A stretch of DNA of 64,000 bases from Bacteroidota bacterium (GTDB lineage: Bacteria > Bacteroidota > Bacteroidia > Bacteroidales > UBA12481), in NCBI GenBank assembly GCA_018669475.1, contig JABHCC010000036.1:17352-81351 (forward strand). Reading direction: 5' to 3'. The first letter of the stretch is position 1, and each line of letters starts with the position of its first letter. The translations under genes and the position numbers were made by a program. The notes beneath the pieces are model-generated. The model saw nothing but the letters and a program-made list of their open reading frames with translations. It ran no database searches and was not told the DNA's origin. This document shows, one piece after another, positions 51,290-62,800 of the stretch.

Positions 51290-52309
51290 ATGATCAGAAC
51301 TATTATTAAGTGGGGGTTCTGGATATTACTGGCAGGATTTCTGCTAAGAGTTTTTGTATGTCAGGTTGAAAAGATTGACAGTTTCAAAATGTCTTCATCT
51401 GTTTTACCAGGCGACAGGGTAATAATCGGCAAACTTGCATCTGGATCACGTTTTCCCAGTTCAATCCTAGGCTTACCAGGTGCTGACAAAGCCTATTTGG
51501 ATTGGTTCAGGATTCCGACATTTCGTTTTCCGGGTTTTCGAAAATTCAAAAATGATGATGTTGTAGCTTTCAACGATCCCCGATTAGCTGACAATCCGAT
51601 AGATAGAAAAGCAATACTGATCAGCAGGATAGCCGGCTTGCCATCTGACACTTTAATTATCTGGAATAAAGATCTGTATATCAATAGAATACTTATTGAT
51701 CCTCCTGATGCTTGCAGGCGTATATACAGAGTTGTTACGGATGGATCTGATATTCCGCTTGACTTTCTCAAAAAGCATAATGTGGAACGAGCCCTTAAAA
51801 TTCCTGGGGTTCCTATGTGGGATATTCATTTAGATACAGTTGCCTATACTGATTTGAAGGACAAACCATTTGTCAATAATATTCGCAGCATGAAAATGTA
51901 TCCCAATGATTCTTCCCTGGGTTATTGGCCATACTCAAGCCATCATATGTGGAATCGTGATCAGGTTGGTCCTTTAATTGTCCCTTATGCTGGCCAGGTT
52001 GTGGAGATAAATATTGGAAACATAGATCGTTTTAAAGACATTATTGAGATATATGAAAATAATGATCTTCGCATTGACTTTGCTGGAGTATATATCAATG
52101 GTTTACAGGTAGAAAGCTATACAATTAAGAAAGATTATTTCTTCCTTCTTGATGATAATCGTGATAATCCGGTTGACAGCAGGATAATTGGCTTCATTCC
52201 AAAAGATCATTTACTTGGCCAGGTTAAAAGAATTTTGTATTCAGGGAAATCAGATTTTGATTACTTGCCCTCCTTCAGACTAAAAAGGCTGCTCCGGAAG
52301 ATTCAATAA
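51290..52309 (+). CDS. Signal peptidase I paralog, predicted catalytically inactive (nucleophile Ser->Lys, general-base Lys->Ser)
   Basis: EKIDSFKMSSSVLPGDRVIIGKLASGSRFP, LISRIAGLPSDTLII, LDDNRDNPVDSRIIGFIPKDHLLGQ. Confidence 0.82.
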   Translation: MIRTIIKWGFWILLAGFLLRVFVCQVEKIDSFKMSSSVLPGDRVIIGKLASGSRFPSSILGLPGADKAYLDWFRIPTFRFPGFRKFKNDDVVAFNDPRLADNPIDRKAILISRIAGLPSDTLIIWNKDLYINRILIDPPDACRRIYRVVTDGSDIPLDFLKKHNVERALKIPGVPMWDIHLDTVAYTDLKDKPFVNNIRSMKMYPNDSSLGYWPYSSHHMWNRDQVGPLIVPYAGQVVEINIGNIDRFKDIIEIYENNDLRIDFAGVYINGLQVESYTIKKDYFFLLDDNRDNPVDSRIIGFIPKDHLLGQVKRILYSGKSDFDYLPSFRLKRLLRKIQ

Positions 52310-52323
52310 TATCTTTTATTATA

Positions 52324-52944
52324 ATGTTGTTGTCAACTGCATTCTTTCCACCAATCCAATATTTTACTAAACTTTATGGTCAGAGTAAGATATCGCTTGA
52401 GGCTTGTGAGAATTATCAAAAACAAAGCTATAGGAACAGATGCTGTATTTATGGAGCTAATGGTGTTATTTGTTTAAATGTTCCAATATTAAAAGGTCGA
52501 AGTCCGGGTATGCTTGTTAAGGATGCACGAATAAGTTATGCAACTACTTGGCAAAAACAGCATTTGAAATCAATTGAATCCGCATATAAAAACTCTCCTT
52601 TTTTCGAGTTCTATATTGATGAGCTATACAGATTCTGGAATGAGAAATTTGAATTCTTGTTTGATCTGAACACCCAGGTAATGAATTGTCTTATAAAATT
52701 GATAGAACTACCAGAATTAGAGATTGTTGAAACCAAGCATTTTAAAGTTAACACGAGCAATGAAGACTTCAGGTTTTCGATACATCCTAAAGTTTCTTAT
52801 ACTGATGATGAAACCTTTACTGCCCGTGAATATCAACAGGTTTTTTCTGAACGATTTGGTTTCAAAGCTAACCTGAGTATTCTGGATCTGCTTTTTCTAA
52901 AAGGACCTGAGACTGATCTTTATCTTAAAACATGTAAGAAATAG
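52324..52944 (+). CDS. WbqC family protein
   Basis: FFPPIQYFTKLYGQSKISLEACENYQKQSYRNRCCIYGANGVICLNVPILKG...WQKQHLKSIESAYKNSPFFEFY. Confidence 0.9.
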   Translation: MLLSTAFFPPIQYFTKLYGQSKISLEACENYQKQSYRNRCCIYGANGVICLNVPILKGRSPGMLVKDARISYATTWQKQHLKSIESAYKNSPFFEFYIDELYRFWNEKFEFLFDLNTQVMNCLIKLIELPELEIVETKHFKVNTSNEDFRFSIHPKVSYTDDETFTAREYQQVFSERFGFKANLSILDLLFLKGPETDLYLKTCKK

Positions 52945-52970
52945 AAAGACCCGCTTCTCAGCGGGTCTTT
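52945..52970. terminator. Bidirectional terminator between convergent genes
   Basis: aaagacccgc-ttctca-gcgggtcttt, perfect 10-bp stem. Confidence 0.8.
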
Positions 52971-52996
52971 GGCACATAATAAAATTCCTATCTTAT

Positions 52997-54430
52997 TTAA
53001 AATCTGAACGACAGTGAACCAACAAAACGTAATGAACTTGCGCTTAAGTCAGCCATAGTATTGCCATACAAATAGTATTCTTGCTCCCATGTTGTATTTA
53101 CGACAGCAAAATCAAGCATATACCTGCTTGTTCTGAAACCAAGACCACCTGATATTGAAGAGTAAAACGATTTTTCATTTGCTTCACCACTAGAATACGG
53201 ACTACCATATAAAGCATAACCTGCTCTTAGGTAAAGTGGTCCCATTACGAATTCGCCACCGGCCCTTATATTGCTTGTTGCTTTGTATCGATTGCTTACG
53301 GCTTGATTCTCGTCATAGAAGTCATAATCATCTCCACGAAGACGAGCACTTGAATAGTCAATATACTCATAATCTAAACTGAAGGATCCCATTTTACCTG
53401 CTTGTACAACAATGCTGCCAACAGCTTTAAAAGGAGTGGTTATCTGGTAATCAAACTCACCAGCAGCTTCATACTCATGTGTACCTTCTCCATCTGCAAG
53501 ATCAGTTTCCATGGAGCTTGTAAAAACATCATTCAATCTAAAAAATGTTGGTGATTGAACTGATCCTCCAACTCTAATCCATTTCATTGGTCGGGCAATG
53601 AATCCAAACTGAGCATTATAGCCAGTTCCTTCTGTTGATAAATCATTTCTAAAAGAAAATCCATCGAAAAAATCAATTATATCATCAGGATCATATTCTG
53701 AATGAACCCATGTTTCTTCATACTCATATTTTTGAACACCCAATGAGCCTCCAACATACAACCTATCACTTAAATTGGCCCCAAGGTTAAAAATAAATTC
53801 ACCCAAGTATCCTTTTGTGCTGATTGTACGTCTCTGTTGTTGTCCATAGCCTGAATTATCAAAATCAGAGTAATATACCCCTGCGATACTGTCATAATCA
53901 ATTAACCAGGTTTCCCAGGCTAATTCATCAGTAAAAGGATCCCATGAATCATAAAGGTTTGCTGAATAAACAAATTCGTCAACCAGAGAATTATGATTGT
54001 TATTTCCCTGCATCACTATCCGTTGCCCATAATCTATGAGTTTGTTATATCCGAATGAAAAGGTCAGGCCTTTTATTCCATCTGAAGAAGATTCTTTTTG
54101 CTTTATTGGCATGACAAATCCAAAATGATCTATTCCCATTGAATACCTTGAATCTTTCAGCTGTTGATCAAGAAACAGTGCATTAGTTGTTGTGGTAGTG
54201 AATCCGGTAGTCAATCCGAACTGGCTTTGCTGAAACATTGCTGATGAGGCAGGATTGACAGATATTGCTCCGAAATCTGCTCCGAAAGCACCCATGGCAC
54301 CACCCATAGACAGAGAACGGGCTGAACCGCCATGAAAGCTCTGAGATAACCTCAATGCATCCTGTTCATTTTGAGCTGATGCTAGCATGGTAAATCCCAG
54401 GGCAAAAATTGCAAGTATAATTTTTTTCAT
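52997..54430 (-). CDS. OmpP1/FadL-like outer membrane protein
   Basis: Signal peptide; ARSLSMGGAMGAFGADFGAISVNPASSAMFQQSQFGLTTGF; beta-barrel pattern ending in LSFRF. Confidence 0.8.
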   Translation of the reverse strand: MKKIILAIFALGFTMLASAQNEQDALRLSQSFHGGSARSLSMGGAMGAFGADFGAISVNPASSAMFQQSQFGLTTGFTTTTTNALFLDQQLKDSRYSMGIDHFGFVMPIKQKESSSDGIKGLTFSFGYNKLIDYGQRIVMQGNNNHNSLVDEFVYSANLYDSWDPFTDELAWETWLIDYDSIAGVYYSDFDNSGYGQQQRRTISTKGYLGEFIFNLGANLSDRLYVGGSLGVQKYEYEETWVHSEYDPDDIIDFFDGFSFRNDLSTEGTGYNAQFGFIARPMKWIRVGGSVQSPTFFRLNDVFTSSMETDLADGEGTHEYEAAGEFDYQITTPFKAVGSIVVQAGKMGSFSLDYEYIDYSSARLRGDDYDFYDENQAVSNRYKATSNIRAGGEFVMGPLYLRAGYALYGSPYSSGEANEKSFYSSISGGLGFRTSRYMLDFAVVNTTWEQEYYLYGNTMADLSASSLRFVGSLSFRF

Positions 54431-54516
54431 GATGCTTATTTTATTCGTTTGTAATTAAATAGTTATAGTTTGGGCATTACCGGCCTCATTCGAGACCGGT
54501 TTTTTATGCAATTGAA

Positions 54517-55866
54517 TTATCTTCTTCCGCCACCGCTACGGCTCCCAGAACTGCTGGATCTTGATCCACTGCTACCAGATGATGAAGAGCGTGATGATGA
54601 TCCACTGGAACGACTAACCGATCCTGAGCTACTGGAACCAGATGAACTGCTTCTGACAGAGCTACCTGAACTTCTTGTTGAAGAACCTGAAGAAGCCCTG
54701 TAGTTTGAACTTGATCCTGAGCTTCGGTATGATGAAGCTGAGTTACTCTTATATGATGAAGATCTTGTTGGATTACTTGTGGAGCTACGATATCCTGTTC
54801 TGGAAGAACTTCCCTGAGACTGATTGCTTCTTGATACGCTTGAACCTGAATTTCCAGATGTTTTTGGTCGTGTATAAGTTGTTCTTGAATTTGATGATGT
54901 GCTATTGTAGCGTGAGGTTCTTACAGGCGGACGAGCATATGAACTACCTGATTTAGCAGAAGTATAGCTACTGGATGAGGTTCTTGACCTGCTGGTCCGG
55001 TCAGTATCAGCAATCTTAGCAGTTGAATTATTTGAGGAATTAAGTCCGGTTCGTACAGAACTGCTTCTTCCGGCGTTTTTGTTATCTGCAACAACTCGAT
55101 TACTACTGATATTTGAGGTATTTAAAGTTTTTTGACTACTACTATTGCTTCTTGGGCTGCTGATACTTCTTGCTGTTGCCAATTGATTTTTAGTCAAATT
55201 TCCACTTGCTCCCCCCCTTGGACCATCAGTTACCCAACTATTTCGGTGTCCATAGGTGTAGTTCTGATGATTCCGGAATGAATTCCAATTGTGTCCACCA
55301 TAATTGTAACTATAATAGTTGCTGTAATATGGGTAGTAATAATCATATCCATAATTGTATGGTGAGTACCATGAACTGTAATACCTGCCTCTGTACCATG
55401 GGTTGTAGCCAAATCCGTATCCTCCATAGCTATAATAACTATACGGGCTATACCAATCATCCCAATAATATCCCGAGTCATAATAACCAAAACTGCTGTA
55501 TGGTCGGTGGAATCTGTTAATTCTATCTGCATATCCCCAATCCTCTTCAGGCTCGTAATAATAATGGTTGTTCACAACTACATTACCTTCTTCGTCAATT
55601 AATTGTTCAGATAGCGAGTCTACAAGAACATATTCCCTTTCTCCTTCAACAGGCTCCATTTCTTGTACTTGCTCAACTTCTTCAATGTCAGCTTCTTCAG
55701 CAAATTGATTCGATTCTGATAAAACTCTTCTTTCCACGACAACAGCTTTATCTGAAGGACTAAAATAAGCATCATCAACATAAGATGAGCTAAGATAAAG
55801 TCCGGTACCGCAAGAACTGGTTAGGATTATTAAAGGCAGTAGTAATCTTGTAAAAGCAGTTTTCAT
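54517..55866 (-). CDS. Lipoprotein-like Tyr/Gly-rich and Ser/Arg-rich low-complexity protein, unknown function
   Basis: [36 protein letters not shown] lipobox; long S/R/G-rich C-terminus ending GSRSGGGRR. Confidence 0.75.
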   Translation of the reverse strand: MKTAFTRLLLPLIILTSSCGTGLYLSSSYVDDAYFSPSDKAVVVERRVLSESNQFAEEADIEEVEQVQEMEPVEGEREYVLVDSLSEQLIDEEGNVVVNNHYYYEPEEDWGYADRINRFHRPYSSFGYYDSGYYWDDWYSPYSYYSYGGYGFGYNPWYRGRYYSSWYSPYNYGYDYYYPYYSNYYSYNYGGHNWNSFRNHQNYTYGHRNSWVTDGPRGGASGNLTKNQLATARSISSPRSNSSSQKTLNTSNISSNRVVADNKNAGRSSSVRTGLNSSNNSTAKIADTDRTSRSRTSSSSYTSAKSGSSYARPPVRTSRYNSTSSNSRTTYTRPKTSGNSGSSVSRSNQSQGSSSRTGYRSSTSNPTRSSSYKSNSASSYRSSGSSSNYRASSGSSTRSSGSSVRSSSSGSSSSGSVSRSSGSSSRSSSSGSSGSRSSSSGSRSGGGRR

Positions 55867-55971
55867 AATGTATCCTCCAATTTGTTTTTAAATATAGGAT
55901 ATAATTTACGTAATTTGTATCCTCCATTTTGTAAAGTGGACAAATGCAAATACTATACCAAAAAGATTGAA

Positions 55972-57444
55972 ATGGCGAAAGTTTTAACAACCCGTGCTGA
56001 AAACTATGCACAATGGTACAACGATTTAGTGATTAAAGCAGATCTTGCTGAGAACTCAGCTGTTCGAGGTTGCATGGTTATAAAGCCTTATGGTTATGCT
56101 ATCTGGGAAAAGATGCAGGCTGAACTTGATAGAATGTTTAAGGAGACAGATCATGTTAATGCCTACTTCCCGCTTTTTATCCCAAAATCTTTTTTTAGTA
56201 AGGAAGCAAATCATGTGGAAGGATTTGCAAAAGAGTGCGCAGTCGTAACTCATTACAGGCTGAAGAATGATCCTGAGGGTAAAGGAGTAGTTGTTGATGA
56301 GACAGCAAAGCTTGAAGAAGAGTTAATAATACGACCAACCTCGGAGACAATTATTTGGAATACTTATAAAAACTGGATACAATCATATCGTGATTTACCA
56401 CTATTAATCAATCAGTGGGCAAATGTAGTCAGGTGGGAAATGCGTACAAGACTTTTTCTCAGAACTACTGAGTTCTTATGGCAAGAGGGACATACTGCTC
56501 ATGCTACCGAAAATGAAGCAGTTGAAGAGACTCTTAAAATATTGAATATCTACAGTGATTTTGCACAAGAATATTTAGGTGTTCCCGTAATTAAGGGCGT
56601 GAAAACAGAAAATGAAAAGTTTGCAGGGGCAATTGATACCTATTGTATTGAAGCTCTTATGCAGGATGGAAAAGCTTTACAGGCAGGCACATCTCATTTT
56701 CTGGGACAAAATTTCGCAAAAGCTTTTGATGTGAAATACGCTACAAAAGAAGGAAAAGAAGAGCATGTTTGGGCAACTTCATGGGGAGTGACCACAAGAC
56801 TGATAGGAGCTCTGATTATGGCACATTCTGATGATAAAGGTTTAGTTTTGCCCCCCAAACTCGCACCTTTTCAGGTTGTTATCGTTCCTATTTATCGTAA
56901 GCCTGATGAATATGAAAGAACATGCAAACGTGCTCACGAAATCAAAAAAGAACTGAAGGCCCTGGGAATATCAGTTAAGGTAGATGACCGGGATACACAT
57001 AAACCAGGTTGGAAATTTGCAGAATATGAATTAAAGGGAGTGCCGGTTCGCCTGGCTATCGGACCGCGAGACCTTGAGAATAACACAGTTGAAGTATCCA
57101 GAAGAGATAATTTGACAAAAGATTTTATTAGTCAGGATGGTATTGCTGCTTATCTTTCAGATTTGTTAGACGAGATACAAGAAAATATTTTCTCTAAGGC
57201 TTTGAAATTCAGAGATGAGAATATCAGGGAAGCTAACACCTGGGATGAGTTTCTGGAATTGCTTGATACAGGGGGGTTCATCTCAGCTCATTGGGATGGT
57301 ACAGCTGAAACAGAGAAAGCTATTCAGGAACAAACAAAGGCAACCATTAGATGCATACCAATGGATGCGAAGCAAGAAAATGGTGTTTGTATAAAATCGG
57401 GTAAACCCTCAAATCAGCGGGTTCTATTTGCTAAAGCTTATTAA
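55972..57444 (+). CDS. proS: Prolyl-tRNA synthetase
   Basis: [49 protein letters not shown]...[40 protein letters not shown]; start corrected to 55972. Confidence 0.98.
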   Translation: MAKVLTTRAENYAQWYNDLVIKADLAENSAVRGCMVIKPYGYAIWEKMQAELDRMFKETDHVNAYFPLFIPKSFFSKEANHVEGFAKECAVVTHYRLKNDPEGKGVVVDETAKLEEELIIRPTSETIIWNTYKNWIQSYRDLPLLINQWANVVRWEMRTRLFLRTTEFLWQEGHTAHATENEAVEETLKILNIYSDFAQEYLGVPVIKGVKTENEKFAGAIDTYCIEALMQDGKALQAGTSHFLGQNFAKAFDVKYATKEGKEEHVWATSWGVTTRLIGALIMAHSDDKGLVLPPKLAPFQVVIVPIYRKPDEYERTCKRAHEIKKELKALGISVKVDDRDTHKPGWKFAEYELKGVPVRLAIGPRDLENNTVEVSRRDNLTKDFISQDGIAAYLSDLLDEIQENIFSKALKFRDENIREANTWDEFLELLDTGGFISAHWDGTAETEKAIQEQTKATIRCIPMDAKQENGVCIKSGKPSNQRVLFAKAY

Positions 57445-57447
57445 AAC

Positions 57448-58137
57448 ATGGAGAAACAAGATCAAAACAAATCAATCATTGAGACCTTAAGCACAAAGTC
57501 TCAAATAAAACAATTAGTATACGATAATACCCTAAGTGCTTTTCAAGTGCTTAACGAAGTATTGGCTGAAGTAACAGAATCTTCAAATACTGCTCTTAGT
57601 AAGCAAGATGAAAGACTGCATCTCCACTACTCTCAGAAAGGCAAATTCAATGCTGAGCTCAAAGTAGCAGGTGACATTTTAATATTTAATACTCATTCAA
57701 ACGTTTTTCAGTTTGACCGTAGTCATGAGATCTGGAAAACCGCATATGTCAAAAAGAACGTTCTAGCCGGCTATTCCGGAATTATCAGTGTTTACAACTT
57801 TCTGGCTGATTCTTTTAAATATAATCGTATGGAAGATATGGGATATCTTATTGCCAGAATTTTTATCAATAAAGACAACTATTTTTTCGTTCAGGGAAAG
57901 CGACAATCCGGATTTAATTACACAACTCTTGGATCAAAGAAGCTTGATAAGAAAAGTGTTGAAGAGATTGTAAGGGCCTCAATACAATATTGTTTGGATT
58001 TTGATCTTCTGGTACCACCTTATGACAATGTTAAATTGGCAACGGTAAACCAAATACACCAAACTATTTCTGATGCCAAACTAAGAACTGGTAAAAGACT
58101 AGGATTTCAATTTCTTTCAGACGATATAGATAAATAA
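57448..58137 (+). CDS. Conserved hypothetical protein co-transcribed with proS
   Basis: Starts 3 nt after the proS stop; 229 aa ORF, no recognised domain. Confidence 0.7.
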   Translation: MEKQDQNKSIIETLSTKSQIKQLVYDNTLSAFQVLNEVLAEVTESSNTALSKQDERLHLHYSQKGKFNAELKVAGDILIFNTHSNVFQFDRSHEIWKTAYVKKNVLAGYSGIISVYNFLADSFKYNRMEDMGYLIARIFINKDNYFFVQGKRQSGFNYTTLGSKKLDKKSVEEIVRASIQYCLDFDLLVPPYDNVKLATVNQIHQTISDAKLRTGKRLGFQFLSDDIDK

Positions 58138-58173
58138 TTACATATATTACCATAAATCATTCTGCTCATTATC

Positions 58174-59820
58174 ATGAAAATAAACCATTTACTAATCAGC
58201 CTGCTATGCTTATCAGTGCTTTTTGCTTCCTGCAATCAGGAAACAGCAAAACCTGAAGAAGCAGTTAACCCAGTAATACAAGAAAAAGTGGATGCGTTTG
58301 CCCTATTCAAATTAACCACAGATCTTAGTTCATTAACTAAGAATGAAAAAAAGATGTTACCGATTCTTATTGAGGTAGCTGAAATAATGGAAGATCTGTA
58401 TTGGAAAGAAGCTTTTGGAGATAAAGAACTGTTATTTAATGAGATAAATGATCCTGCTACCAGACAGTTTGCGAAGATTAACTTCGGTCCATGGGAAAGG
58501 TTGAAAGAAAACACCCCATTTATTGAAGCTTATGGTACTAAGCCACTGGGTGCTCAGTTTTATCCGGAAGATATGACAAAAGAAGAATTTGATGCATGGG
58601 ATGATGAATCGAAGTCGAGCCTCTACACCATGATTCGCCGTGATCAGGATGGAAATCTTATGTCAATACCCTATCATGAATTTTTCAGTAAAGAAATTAA
58701 AAAAGCTGCCAAATTAATAAAGAAAGCAGCTACCCTTGCAGACGATCCAGGGCTCAAAAACTATTTAGAGCTAAGAGCTGAAGCCTTACTTACTGATGAA
58801 TATCTTGATAGCGATATGGCCTGGATGGATATGAAAACCAATTCAATAGATTTCGTTGTTGGTCCGATAGAAAACTATGAAGATGCTTTGTATGGCTATA
58901 AAGCTGCCCATGAATCTTATGTGTTAATTAAAGATAAGGAATGGAGTCAAAAGCTTGATCGCTTTGCAGTTTTACTACCTGAACTGCAAAGATCATTACC
59001 TGTTCCTGATGAGTATAAACAAGAAATTCCAGGTAGTGACTCAGACCTGGGTGTATATGATGCAATTTTCTACGGAGGAGATTGTAATGCAGGAAGTAAA
59101 ACTATTGCGATAAATCTTCCAAATGATGAGCGTGTACATATTGAAAAAGGATCACGCAAACTCCAGTTAAAGAATAGTATGCAGGCAAAGTTTGATATGA
59201 TTCTTGCGCCAATCGCTAATGAACTTATTTCCAAAGACCAGCGCAAACATGTAAAATTTGATGCTTTCTTTGAAAATACTATGTTTCATGAAGTTGGTCA
59301 CGGACTGGGTATCAAAAATACAATTAATGGAAAAGGAGCAGTTAGAACTGTTCTGAGCGACCAATATAGTGCCTTTGAAGAAGGTAAAGCTGATATTCTG
59401 GGCCTCTTCCTGGTGAGCAAACTTACTGAGATGGGTGAAATGGGAGAGAAAGATCTGATGGACAATTTTGTCACATTTATGGCCGGAATTTTCAGATCAG
59501 TTCGTTTTGGCGCTACCAGTTCTCATGGTAAAGCCAATATGGTGCGTTTTAATTATTTCGAGGAGGAAGGTGCTTTCTCTCGTGATGCTGAGACCGGTAC
59601 CTATAGTGTGAATTTTGATGTGATGTATCAGGCAATGCTCGACTTGTCAAATATGATACTAATTGTTCAGGGTGATGGTGATTATGATGCAGCGAAAAAA
59701 ATCCTCGACGATAAGGGATACATCCAGGATCAGCTTCAGGCTGACCTTGACAGGCTGAAAGAAAAAGGAATACCCAAAGACATTGCCTTTATTCAAGGTG
59801 AAGATGTTTTAGATTTGTAA
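58174..59820 (+). CDS. Zinc metallopeptidase, M49 (dipeptidyl-peptidase III)-like, lipoprotein
   Basis: Lipobox LLFASC; FHEVGHGLG and downstream FEEGKADILGLFL. Confidence 0.7.
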   Translation: MKINHLLISLLCLSVLFASCNQETAKPEEAVNPVIQEKVDAFALFKLTTDLSSLTKNEKKMLPILIEVAEIMEDLYWKEAFGDKELLFNEINDPATRQFAKINFGPWERLKENTPFIEAYGTKPLGAQFYPEDMTKEEFDAWDDESKSSLYTMIRRDQDGNLMSIPYHEFFSKEIKKAAKLIKKAATLADDPGLKNYLELRAEALLTDEYLDSDMAWMDMKTNSIDFVVGPIENYEDALYGYKAAHESYVLIKDKEWSQKLDRFAVLLPELQRSLPVPDEYKQEIPGSDSDLGVYDAIFYGGDCNAGSKTIAINLPNDERVHIEKGSRKLQLKNSMQAKFDMILAPIANELISKDQRKHVKFDAFFENTMFHEVGHGLGIKNTINGKGAVRTVLSDQYSAFEEGKADILGLFLVSKLTEMGEMGEKDLMDNFVTFMAGIFRSVRFGATSSHGKANMVRFNYFEEEGAFSRDAETGTYSVNFDVMYQAMLDLSNMILIVQGDGDYDAAKKILDDKGYIQDQLQADLDRLKEKGIPKDIAFIQGEDVLDL

Positions 59821-59887
59821 AATAACTACAAGTAAAATTAAAAGGAAGGTTAGCTCAACCTTCCTTTTTTTGAAATGTTCTACCTCT

Positions 59888-62800
59888 ATGTTAAAAAAAC
59901 TTTCTCTTCTATCCTTAATTCTAGTAATTGCTACTATCCAGTCACTTGGGGCTTATCTGAAAGATGTTCCACAAAGGCTAAAACAACCTGATAATTCAAT
60001 ACTTAACTGTTTAGCAACTGGTGATGAATATTACCACTGGTTGCACGATGAAAACAATTTTACCATTATCAAAGACCCAAACACAGGATATTTTGTATAT
60101 GCCAGTCTGAGCAATTCAGAATTGCATCCAACACAGCTTATTCCAGGAAGAGATGATCCTGCACAAGCTGGTCTTGAACCAGGCTTGAATATCCCAGCCA
60201 GTAAAGTCAGGGAATACCAGAAAACAAAATTCCCTATTCCTAAATTGAAAGGATTCACAGGAACAAGCAACGTTGGTACACTGAATAACATAGTCATTTT
60301 CATTCGCTTCAACGATCAAGCTGAGTATACAAACCAAAAATCCTATTACGATAATTCTTTTAATGGCTCGAACCAGGTATCAATGATTGAATATTTCAAA
60401 GAAGTATCCGCTAATCAATTAACAATTAACACCTCATTTTACCCTCAAACCGGAGGCACTACAGTTGTTTCATTTGAGGATACTTTGCCCAGAACCTATT
60501 ATCAACCATACGATGCAAGCACAAATACAAATGGTTATTCAGGTGATACAGAAAGAAGAGTAAGAGAACATACTTTACTTAAATATGCTACCGAATCATT
60601 AACTGCAAGTATTGAAGCGACCGGACTTGACTTTGATATGGATAATGATGGATACATTGATAATATCGCATATATAATTCAGGGAGCTACCGATGGTTGG
60701 GCAGAGCTTTTATGGCCGCATATGTGGGCTCTCTATGAGTTTGATGTTCGAATTAACGGAAATCGTGTCTGGTCATACAACTTTCAATTGTCAGATGCTT
60801 TTGGTGTGAGTGTTTTATGCCACGAAATGTTTCACAGCCTCGGAGCACCAGATTTATATCGCTATAACGATAAGGATATTACACCAGTTGGTGCCTGGGA
60901 TTTGATGGCCTGGAACAGAACCCCACCCCAGCATATGGGGGCATACATGAAAATGAAATACGGTAAATGGTTTGATAATATTCCGGAGATAACAGCTGAT
61001 GGAACATACTCCTTGGTACCCCTTTCAAGTAATCCATTTGCAGCCTACAAAATTGCCTCACCTAATTCAGGTTCAGAATTTTTCATTGTAGAATACAGAA
61101 AAGCAACCGGACGATTTGAGACAAGTGTACCTGGCACCGGATTAGTTGTTTATAGAATTAACAGTTCAAATAATGGAAATGCGAACGGACCACCTGATGA
61201 GGTATATGTTTATCGTCCGGATGGTACTCTTACTGTTGATGGCTCCTTGTCATCGGCACATTTTAATGCCGGTACCGGTCGAACAGAAATTAATGACGTA
61301 AGCAATCCTTCATCATTCTTATCTGATGGATCCTCGGGCGGTCTGAATATTAGCAATATTGGCTCAGCAGGTACAACAATTTCCTTTGATGTGAGTTTCT
61401 CCGTAGTAGGATTTAATCCACCTCTTAACCTGATTGCCACACCAGGTACTGATTTCATTGATCTTTCATGGAACCTGCCGGATGCAGGAGGTGCCACCTT
61501 AACCGGTTTTAGTTTTTTCAGAAACGGACAATTACTGGAAACTATTTATGATCCAACTGCAACAACTTACACCGATCCAGGTCTGACTCCTGGTATTTAT
61601 CTTTATTATTTAACAGCGCACTATTCTAACCCCAGTGGTGAATCAGGATTTTCAAATGCTGCTTCAGCCGAAATTGTTGAGTATCTGCCTGATCTTATTG
61701 TTCAGGGCTTGTCTCTTAGCCAAAACATAATGGATGCTGGCTCCCAGCTTACAGTTGATGGAATGGTAGTAAATGATGGTAATCTTCTGGCTGGAACAAG
61801 TACATTGTCTTTCTATTTATCAAGTAGTTCAGAAATCACAGCTGGTGCAAGCGAGTTGCTAAGTATCGCAGTGAGTGAGCTCGCAATAGGTGAACAAGAG
61901 GATTTCTCTGAATCCTTTCAGATCCCATCTGATTTAGAAACCGGGAACTATTACATCATTGTATTAAGCGACAGTGATTCTGTTATTGAGGAAACAAATG
62001 AAACAAATAATGCCAGCTTCAGAATGATTGGAGTAAGAGCAGCCTTTGCTGACCTGTCGGTTACTTCTCTTAGTGCTGTACCCCGCTTGCTTTCTCCAGG
62101 TGCCTCTGTCGTAATTGGAGCAAGCTGGAGTAATATTGGTAATCGCGAGTCAGATATATTTACATATTCGCTTGTAATTTCATCTGATCGTGAATATGAT
62201 GGAACTGATATACTTGCTGTTTCTGATCTGTCTCCAGTTTTGGCTCCCGGTCAGCAACACAGTATACAGGAAAGTTATACTGTACCTCTTGATCTACAAA
62301 GTGGTGAGTATTACTTTGTAATTGTACTGGATCAGCATGATGAAATTCCTGAGTCTAATGAGAGTAATAATGATGATTACCTCAGCTTTCAAGTATCCGG
62401 ATATAATATAGCTCTACAAAACTTAATTCTAAATCCCGAAGCAATTAAAGATGGACAGGTTTTGGATGTTGATTTAAATGTGAGGAATCTTGGAAATCTG
62501 CAAGTAGGTAGTTTTGATCTGCATTTTGCTTTTAGCCAGAATAACACAATTAGTCCGGCAACAGTACTTAAAACAATCAATATGTCTTCTCTTGCAGGAG
62601 GGGCAAATATCCTGATCAGTGAGTCTTTGACAATACCTGAGGGAAGTGCCGAGGGAATGTATTTCATACAGGTTTATACTGATGATGATTTAATCGATGA
62701 TCCCGATCAGTCTGATAATTTTATTTTTAGACAGATAAGTGTTTTTAACCTTCCTGATCTTCAAATAGAAGTTAGCAGCAGCCTCAATAGTTATAAGCCA

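Noticed and set aside
54470-54703. 77-aa Leu/Glu/Asp/Pro-rich ORF
   Set aside because: Antisense to the Ser/Arg-rich repeat tail of the 54517-55866 gene; composition is the mirror of that low-complexity sequence.
55206-55532. Antisense ORFs (104 aa +, 100 aa -) in the Tyr/Gly-rich region
   Set aside because: Overlap a better-supported CDS in other frames; Cys/His/Asn- or Ile/Met/Thr-biased composition reflects repeats.
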